Notes under the pieces: model-generated
What the model saw: the letters and a program-made list of their open reading frames with translations, nothing else
Told to the model about the DNA's origin: nothing
Databases searched by the model: none
Translations under genes and position numbers: made by a program
Assembly: GCA_900316385.1 (NCBI GenBank)
Contig: ONCP01000001.1
Location: 29,431-93,430 of the forward strand
Reading direction: 5' to 3'
Source of the DNA: an uncultured Eubacteriales bacterium
GTDB taxonomy: Bacteria; Bacillota; Clostridia; Oscillospirales; Acutalibacteraceae
Length of the DNA stretch: 64,000 bases
Shown here: positions 59,247-64,000 of the stretch, one piece after another
How positions within the stretch are numbered: position 1 is the stretch's first letter
How the letters are laid out: every line of letters begins with the position of its first letter

Positions 59247-59744
59247 TTGGCTAATAATGTTGAAACAAACAAGGAGCTCGTTGAGAGAGTTGTAACCATC
59301 AACAGAGTTTCCAAAACCGTAAAGGGCGGTCGTATCTATAAGTTCGCCGCTTTAGTAGTAGTAGGCGACGGCGAAGGTACCGTAGGCTTCGGTATCGGCA
59401 AAGCGGGCGAGGTTCCCGACGCTATCCGCAAGGGTATCGAGGACGCCAAGAAGAACCTTATCAAGGTTAGTCTCAGAGGCACCACCATTCCTCACGAAAT
59501 CATCGGCGAGTACGGCGCGGGCAGAGTTCTGATGAAGCCTGCCGCTCCCGGTACAGGCGTTATCGCCGGCGGTCCCGTTCGTGCGGTCGTTGAGGCTGTC
59601 GGTATCAAGGACATCCGTACAAAGGCTTTACGCTCCAACAATCCCTGCAATGTAGTAAGAGCTACGCTTCAGGGGCTCGGCGCTCTCAGAAACGCCGAGG
59701 AGGTAGCCGCGATCCGCGGAAAGTCCGTTAAGGAAATTTTATAA
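59247..59744 (+). CDS. rpsE: 30S ribosomal protein S5
   Basis: 165 residues, TTG start behind [45 protein letters not shown] (read in parts), [14 protein letters not shown]. Double-stranded RNA-binding domain; influences decoding accuracy. Confidence 0.98.
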   Translation: MANNVETNKELVERVVTINRVSKTVKGGRIYKFAALVVVGDGEGTVGFGIGKAGEVPDAIRKGIEDAKKNLIKVSLRGTTIPHEIIGEYGAGRVLMKPAAPGTGVIAGGPVRAVVEAVGIKDIRTKALRSNNPCNVVRATLQGLGALRNAEEVAAIRGKSVKEIL

Positions 59745-59755
59745 GGAGGCCCGTG

Positions 59756-59926
59756 ATGAAGATTAAATTAGTCAAGAGCCTCATCGGTTCTAAAAAGGAT
59801 CAGATCGCTACCGCTTACGCTCTCGGTCTCAAGAAGATCGGCGACGAGACAACTCAGCCCGACAACGACGCGACCAAGGGTAAGGTAGCAAAAATCAACC
59901 ACCTCGTAGAGGTTACAGAAGCATAA
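59756..59926 (+). CDS. rpmD: 50S ribosomal protein L30
   Basis: 56 residues from ATG behind AAGGAGG (a GTG just before is in the same frame). KIKLVKSLIGSKKDQIATAYALGL (read in parts) then KVAKINHLVEV. A single ferredoxin-like domain on the 50S surface. Confidence 0.96.
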   Translation: MKIKLVKSLIGSKKDQIATAYALGLKKIGDETTQPDNDATKGKVAKINHLVEVTEA

Positions 59927-59941
59927 GGAGGTGCGAAAATT

Positions 59942-60385
59942 ATGAAGTTATATGAACTTTCACCTGCCGAGGGCTCCAAAAAGAGCTCCAAAAGAGTAGG
60001 TCGCGGCCACGGTTCAGGCTGGGGAAAAACAGCCGGCAAGGGTCACAAGGGTCAGAAGGCGCGTTCGGGCGGCGGCGTTCGCCCCGGCTTTGAAGGCGGT
60101 CAGATGCCGCTTCAGCGTCGTCTTCCCAAGAGAGGTTTCAATAACATTTTCGCCAAGAAAGTTGTTACTGTTAACCTTTCCGAGCTTAACCGCAAGTTTG
60201 ACGACGGTGCGGATGTTACGATCGAGGCGCTCGCAAAGGAGGGTATCGTAAAGAACTCCTTTGACGCTGTAAAGGTCCTCGGTAACGGAAAATTAGAGAA
60301 GAAGCTCAACGTAAAGGTTTCGGCTTTCTCTGCATCAGCAAAAGCGGCCATCGAGGCTGCCGGGGGAAAGGCAGAGGTGATTTAA
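59942..60385 (+). CDS. rplO: 50S ribosomal protein L15
   Basis: 147 residues. Rich in Gly/Arg/Lys: [49 protein letters not shown] (read in parts). The C-terminal ferredoxin-like part ends [10 protein letters not shown]. Its stop adjoins the secY start. Confidence 0.98.
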   Translation: MKLYELSPAEGSKKSSKRVGRGHGSGWGKTAGKGHKGQKARSGGGVRPGFEGGQMPLQRRLPKRGFNNIFAKKVVTVNLSELNRKFDDGADVTIEALAKEGIVKNSFDAVKVLGNGKLEKKLNVKVSAFSASAKAAIEAAGGKAEVI

Positions 60386-61705
60386 TTGTTCAAAACAATT
60401 AGAAACGCCTGGGGCATCCCCGACCTTAGACGTAAGATTCTTTTCACAATCTTTATTATCATTTGCTTCAGAATCGGTTCGGTAATCCCTGTTCCGTTTC
60501 TTGATATGAACGCCCTTTCGAACCTGATGAATTCGAACGGAGCCAACGAGGGCAGCTCTGCTTTGGCTTACCTCAACACTCTGTCGGGCGGCGCGTTCTC
60601 GAACGCGACGATCTTTGCGATGGGCGTAACACCCTATATCAACAGCTCGATCATTATGCAGCTTCTCACCGTTGCTATTCCTCCTCTTGAGAGAATGGCG
60701 AAGGAAGGCGAAGCAGGTCGTAAGAAGATCGCGACTATCACCCGTTACGTAACCGTAGGCCTCGGTCTTATCCAGGGCTTCGCTTACTGGTGGTATCTCC
60801 AGGCTTCGGGCGTTACAACCTACACAGAAGGCTTCTCAAAGATCTTCTCCGCCATCGTTATCATCCTCGCTTTCACAGCGGGTACCGCGGTAATGATGTG
60901 GTTCGGTGAGCAGATCAACGACAAGGGTATCGGAAACGGTATCTCGATCCTCCTCTTTGCGGGTATCGTAGCTCGTTTCCCCTACACGATCAACCTTCTC
61001 TCCAAATATTGGGGCATCGGTATCCAGGAGAACGGCCAGCCTCAGTATCTCATCCTCGTTCCGCTGTGGATCATCATCTTCCTTATTGTCGTATGGGTAA
61101 TCACCTTTATGCAGGACAGCGAAAGAAGAATCCCGATCCAGTACGCGAAGCGTGTTGTAGGACGTAAGATGTACGGCGGTCAGTCCAGCCACCTTCCCAT
61201 CAAGGTTGCGCTCGGCGGCGTACTTCCCATCATCTTCGCTTCCTCCATCCTCTCCATCCCCAGTACGATCAGAGCATTCGGAGTTAACCCCACAAAGGGC
61301 TTCTGGGCGGGCTTCTTCAACGCCTTCGAGACCACGGGCTGGCTCTATATGACATTGTACTTCATTCTGATCATAATGTTCGGTTACTTCTACACAACCA
61401 TTCAGTACAATCCTGTTGAAATGGCTAATAACCTCAAGCAGAACAACGGTACGATCCCCGGTATCCGTCCGGGCGCTCCGACTGCTGAGTTTATCAGAAA
61501 GATTCTCTCCAGGATCACACTCATCGGCTGTTTGTTCCTTGGCTTCATCGCCGAATTCCCGCTTCTCTATTCCGCGTTCACAGGAATGGGCTCGCTCTCT
61601 ATGGGCGGTACCTCGATCATCATTATCGTAGGCGTTGCTCTTGAGACCTCGAAGCAGATGGAATCTCAGATGATGATGCGCCACTACAAGGGCTTCCTTG
61701 ATTAA
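60386..61705 (+). CDS. secY: Preprotein translocase subunit SecY
   Basis: 439 residues, ten transmembrane helices, TTG start behind GAGGTGA. It forms the channel for exported proteins. RIGSVIPVPFLDMNAL opens it, FAMGVTPYINSSIIMQLL is TM2a-b, and YAKRVVGRKMYGGQSSHLPIKV (read in parts) is the cytoplasmic loop for SecA and ribosome. It has the usual spc position. Confidence 0.98.
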   Translation: MFKTIRNAWGIPDLRRKILFTIFIIICFRIGSVIPVPFLDMNALSNLMNSNGANEGSSALAYLNTLSGGAFSNATIFAMGVTPYINSSIIMQLLTVAIPPLERMAKEGEAGRKKIATITRYVTVGLGLIQGFAYWWYLQASGVTTYTEGFSKIFSAIVIILAFTAGTAVMMWFGEQINDKGIGNGISILLFAGIVARFPYTINLLSKYWGIGIQENGQPQYLILVPLWIIIFLIVVWVITFMQDSERRIPIQYAKRVVGRKMYGGQSSHLPIKVALGGVLPIIFASSILSIPSTIRAFGVNPTKGFWAGFFNAFETTGWLYMTLYFILIIMFGYFYTTIQYNPVEMANNLKQNNGTIPGIRPGAPTAEFIRKILSRITLIGCLFLGFIAEFPLLYSAFTGMGSLSMGGTSIIIIVGVALETSKQMESQMMMRHYKGFLD

Positions 61706-61720
61706 GAAAGGACGGTAACT

Positions 61721-62353
61721 ATGAATATCATTATGTTAGGCGCTCCGGGCGCGGGCAAAGGCACTCAGGCCGCCGTGCTCTGTGAGAAGCTCAATATCCC
61801 TACAATTTCCACGGGTAATATCATCCGTGAAGCGCTGAAAAACGGCACTGAAATGGGTCTCAAGGCAAAATCCTTTATGGACGCCGGTCAGCTCGTCCCC
61901 GACGAGGTCGTCATCGGTATCGTAAAGGACAGACTCCAGGAAAGCGACTGTCAGAACGGTTACATTCTTGACGGTTTTCCGAGAACCATCCCTCAGGCCG
62001 AGGCTCTGGACGCTATGGGCGCTGACATCACCTGCGTAGTAGATATCGAAGTGCAGGACGAGGTCATCGTTAAACGTCTGTCCGGACGCCGCGTCTGCGA
62101 AAATTGCGGCAGACCCTATCACACCGAAAGCTTAAAGCCGAAGGTTGAGGGAGTTTGCGACGATTGTTCAGGCGCCCTTGTTCAGCGCAAGGACGACCAG
62201 ATCGAAACTATAAAGAACCGTCTCGAGATCTACCACAAGGAGACCGAGCCCCTCGTAAAGTATTATGAGGCTCAGGGCAAGCTTAAGGTAGTCGAGGGCA
62301 AGGACACGGTAAAGGCTACGACCGAAGCCGTTTTCGAGGCACTCGGAGTCTGA
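61721..62353 (+). CDS. adk: Adenylate kinase
   Basis: 210 residues. P-loop GAPGAGKGTQAA. The DGFPRTIPQAEALDAMG core is intact. The LID domain carries a zinc site: CENCGRPYH and CDDCSGAL (four Cys), as in Gram-positive forms. ATP + AMP = 2 ADP. The next gene starts 1 nt after its stop codon. Confidence 0.98.
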   Translation: MNIIMLGAPGAGKGTQAAVLCEKLNIPTISTGNIIREALKNGTEMGLKAKSFMDAGQLVPDEVVIGIVKDRLQESDCQNGYILDGFPRTIPQAEALDAMGADITCVVDIEVQDEVIVKRLSGRRVCENCGRPYHTESLKPKVEGVCDDCSGALVQRKDDQIETIKNRLEIYHKETEPLVKYYEAQGKLKVVEGKDTVKATTEAVFEALGV

Positions 62354-62354
62354 G

Positions 62355-63107
62355 ATGGTCATAGTCAAGACAGCGCGTGAAATATCCTTGATGAAGGACG
62401 CGTGCCGAATCTCGGCAAACGCGCTGGAGCTTGCGGGAGAATACGTCAAGCCGGGTGTAAGCACTCTGGAGATTGACGAGAAAGTCCGTAATTATATCGA
62501 GAAACAAGGCGCTACGCCTTCGTTTCTCGGTTACGGCGGATTTCCCGGAAGCGCCTGTATTTCCGTAAATGATGTGGTTATCCATGGCATACCCAGCAAG
62601 GACATCATTCTCAGGGAAGGCGACATCGTTTCTGTCGATGTCGGAGCGTTCTATAACGGCTATCACGGCGACAACGCCTACACCTTTGCCTGCGGCAAGG
62701 TGAGCGAAAACGCCCGAAAGCTGATGGACGCCACCAGAGAAAGCCTCGAAAAGGGAATCGAGGCGGCGCTGGCCTTTAATCGCGTAGGCGATATCGGTCA
62801 CGCGGTCCAGCAGTATGTCGAAGCTCGCAGTTACTCGGTGGTACGAGATTTCGTAGGCCACGGCGTAGGTGCGAAGTTACATGAAGACCCAAGCATTCCC
62901 AACTTCGGTACAGCCGGACGAGGGGTGCGACTTCTCCCTGGTATGACGATCGCCATCGAACCAATGGTGTGCGAGGGCGGCTACGAGGTCAAGGTTCTTG
63001 ACGACGACTGGACAACAGTCACCTGCGACGGCAAGCTTGCCGCGCATTACGAGAACACGATCGCGATCACTCCCGACGGGCCCGTTATCCTTACGGTCGC
63101 GGGTTGA
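62355..63107 (+). CDS. map: Methionine aminopeptidase, type I
   Basis: 250 residues. The metal ligands are Asp in VDVGAFYNGYHGDNAY, His in VGHGVGAKLHEDP, Glu in EPMV and Glu in YENTIAITPDGP. It removes N-terminal methionine from new proteins. Coupled to adk in the standard order. Confidence 0.97.
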   Translation: MVIVKTAREISLMKDACRISANALELAGEYVKPGVSTLEIDEKVRNYIEKQGATPSFLGYGGFPGSACISVNDVVIHGIPSKDIILREGDIVSVDVGAFYNGYHGDNAYTFACGKVSENARKLMDATRESLEKGIEAALAFNRVGDIGHAVQQYVEARSYSVVRDFVGHGVGAKLHEDPSIPNFGTAGRGVRLLPGMTIAIEPMVCEGGYEVKVLDDDWTTVTCDGKLAAHYENTIAITPDGPVILTVAG

Positions 63108-63116
63108 TGTTGAGTT

Positions 63117-63365
63117 ATGAATATCACCGTCGGAACCGTAGTAAGATCGAAGGCAGGCAAGGACAAGGGCGCTTTCCTTGCGGTGATCGGGACATCGGGC
63201 GACAGGGTGCTCGTTGCCGACGGCAAAAGCCGTAAGGTCGAAAACCCAAAGCCGAAAAACCCCGCGCATCTGGCGCCGACAAAAACCGTCTTTGAATTGC
63301 CTTTATCCAACAAAGAGTTAAAAAGGCGGCTGAAAGAGTTCGCCGCTGTTACTAAGGAGGATTAG
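63117..63365 (+). CDS. KOW-domain RNA-binding protein (L14e-like)
   Basis: 82 residues. [25 protein letters not shown] is a KOW start; the tail has [12 protein letters not shown]. This small protein lies between map and infA in many Firmicutes and resembles archaeal/eukaryotic L14e/L27e. Its role is not established. 9 nt after map, weak ribosome binding site. Confidence 0.8.
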   Translation: MNITVGTVVRSKAGKDKGAFLAVIGTSGDRVLVADGKSRKVENPKPKNPAHLAPTKTVFELPLSNKELKRRLKEFAAVTKED

Positions 63366-63367
63366 TT

Positions 63368-63586
63368 ATGTCTAAGCAGGACGTGCTTGAAGTAGAGGGC
63401 AAAGTCGTTGAAGCCCTGCCTAACGCTCAGTTCAAGGTAGAGCTCCCGAACGGCCATGTAATATTAGCTGTTATTTCCGGTAAGCTGAGAATGAACTTCA
63501 TCCGCATTTTACCGGGCGATAAGGTCACTGTGGAAATGTCTCCCTACGACCTTACCAGAGGAAGAATCACTTGGAGAACCAAGTAA
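63368..63586 (+). CDS. infA: Translation initiation factor IF-1
   Basis: 72 residues, OB fold. [60 protein letters not shown] (read in parts). It closes the A site of the 30S in initiation. AAGGAGG before ATG. Confidence 0.98.
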   Translation: MSKQDVLEVEGKVVEALPNAQFKVELPNGHVILAVISGKLRMNFIRILPGDKVTVEMSPYDLTRGRITWRTK

Positions 63587-63629
63587 ATTATCTAAGAAAA
63601 CTGATTTTTCAAGAAAGGAATGATTATTG

Positions 63630-63743
63630 ATGAAAGTCAGACCTTCTGTAAAGAAAATGTGCGAAAAGTGCAAGGTAATCAAGAGAAAAGGCAAGATCCT
63701 TGTAATTTGCGAAAACCCTAAGCATAAACAGCGTCAGGGCTAA
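63630..63743 (+). CDS. rpmJ: 50S ribosomal protein L36
   Basis: 37 residues. [17 protein letters not shown], then [13 protein letters not shown]. The C-x2-C-x12-C-x4-H zinc motif is complete, the zinc-binding (C+) form. AAAGGAA precedes ATG. Confidence 0.98.
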   Translation: MKVRPSVKKMCEKCKVIKRKGKILVICENPKHKQRQG

Positions 63744-63781
63744 TTACTAACTATTATAAAATTTTAATGGAGGTGCGCTAA

Positions 63782-64000
63782 ATGGCTCGTATAGCAGGTG
63801 TTGACTTACCCAGAGATAAGAGAGTCGAGATCGGCTTGACTTATATCTACGGTATCGGACGTAAAACTGCAACAGACATTATTGCTGCAACAGGTGTTAA
63901 CCCCGACACTCGCGTCAGGGACTTAACTGAAGACGACGTATCCAAGCTCAGAGATTATATCGAGAAGAATTGCCGCGTTGAGGGTGATCTTCGTCGTGAT
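63782..64000 (+). CDS. rpsM: 30S ribosomal protein S13 (partial)
   Basis: The first 73 codons are visible: [30 protein letters not shown] (read in parts). The gene continues beyond the window. GGAGG before ATG. A 30S head protein at the subunit bridge. Confidence 0.98.
   Translation, partial: MARIAGVDLPRDKRVEIGLTYIYGIGRKTATDIIAATGVNPDTRVRDLTEDDVSKLRDYIEKNCRVEGDLRRD

Overview
The window is chromosomal DNA from a low-to-middle GC gut-type Clostridia, most likely an Oscillospiraceae/Ruminococcus bromii-like starch degrader. Three things point there. A secreted type I pullulanase ends in a dockerin module. A nearby secreted protein has a cohesin-like N-terminus, a Thr/Pro-rich linker and Ig-like repeats. 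The metabolism is strictly anaerobic: [FeFe]-hydrogenase maturases HydE/F/G, superoxide reductase and rubrerythrin. Species assignment is inference; no rRNA is present.

Layout. 1-800: a 152-bp tandem repeat array fused to the 3' end of a tRNA-Arg gene. 0.8-14.9 kb: housekeeping genes (metallophosphoesterase and a BMP-like protein, an EF-G paralogue, nadE, a YdjG/H/I-like membrane-stress operon, gap, rny, a radical SAM enzyme) separated by repeat-rich intergenic DNA. 15-24 kb: dockerin pullulanase, cytoplasmic GH31 alpha-glucosidase, two secreted FN3/Ig-like proteins and a membrane-linked XRE regulator. 24-30 kb: phosphohexose mutase, small conserved genes, a soluble kinase-like protein, queT with a candidate preQ1 riboswitch, and an ECF sigma/anti-sigma pair. 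30-34 kb: hydrogenase maturation operon (TM1266-like regulator, hydE, hydG, hydF) behind a possible attenuator. 34-43.9 kb: small membrane proteins, an Lgt-like protein, sirtuin, HAD phosphatase, secreted CBM26-like/GH13 alpha-amylase, citrate synthase and the cohesin-like protein. 44-48.5 kb: a patch with gene remnants, two aldo/keto reductases and rubrerythrin/desulfoferrodoxin. 48.3-50.6 kb: a CAT-anticodon tRNA carrying a second copy of the tRNA-linked element, an OFA-family transporter and a corrinoid adenosyltransferase. 50.8-64 kb: the complete S10-spc cluster from rpsJ to a partial rpsM, including secY, adk, map, a KOW protein, infA and rpmJ.

The starch genes form a functional set. 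Pullulanase and alpha-amylase act outside the cell, with the dockerin and cohesin-like protein possibly assembling an amylosome-type complex. GH31 alpha-glucosidase then acts inside, followed by phosphohexose mutase and gap. Both secreted amylases share an identical 16-nt sequence upstream of their starts, a candidate operator.

The most novel item is the tRNA-linked element. Each unit begins with a copy of the tRNA 3' terminus and carries an inverted copy of the T-arm, a palindrome whose sequence varies while its pairing is kept, and a 22-codon ORF behind a strong ribosome binding site. Copies at two different tRNA genes carry the terminal sequence of their own host tRNA.
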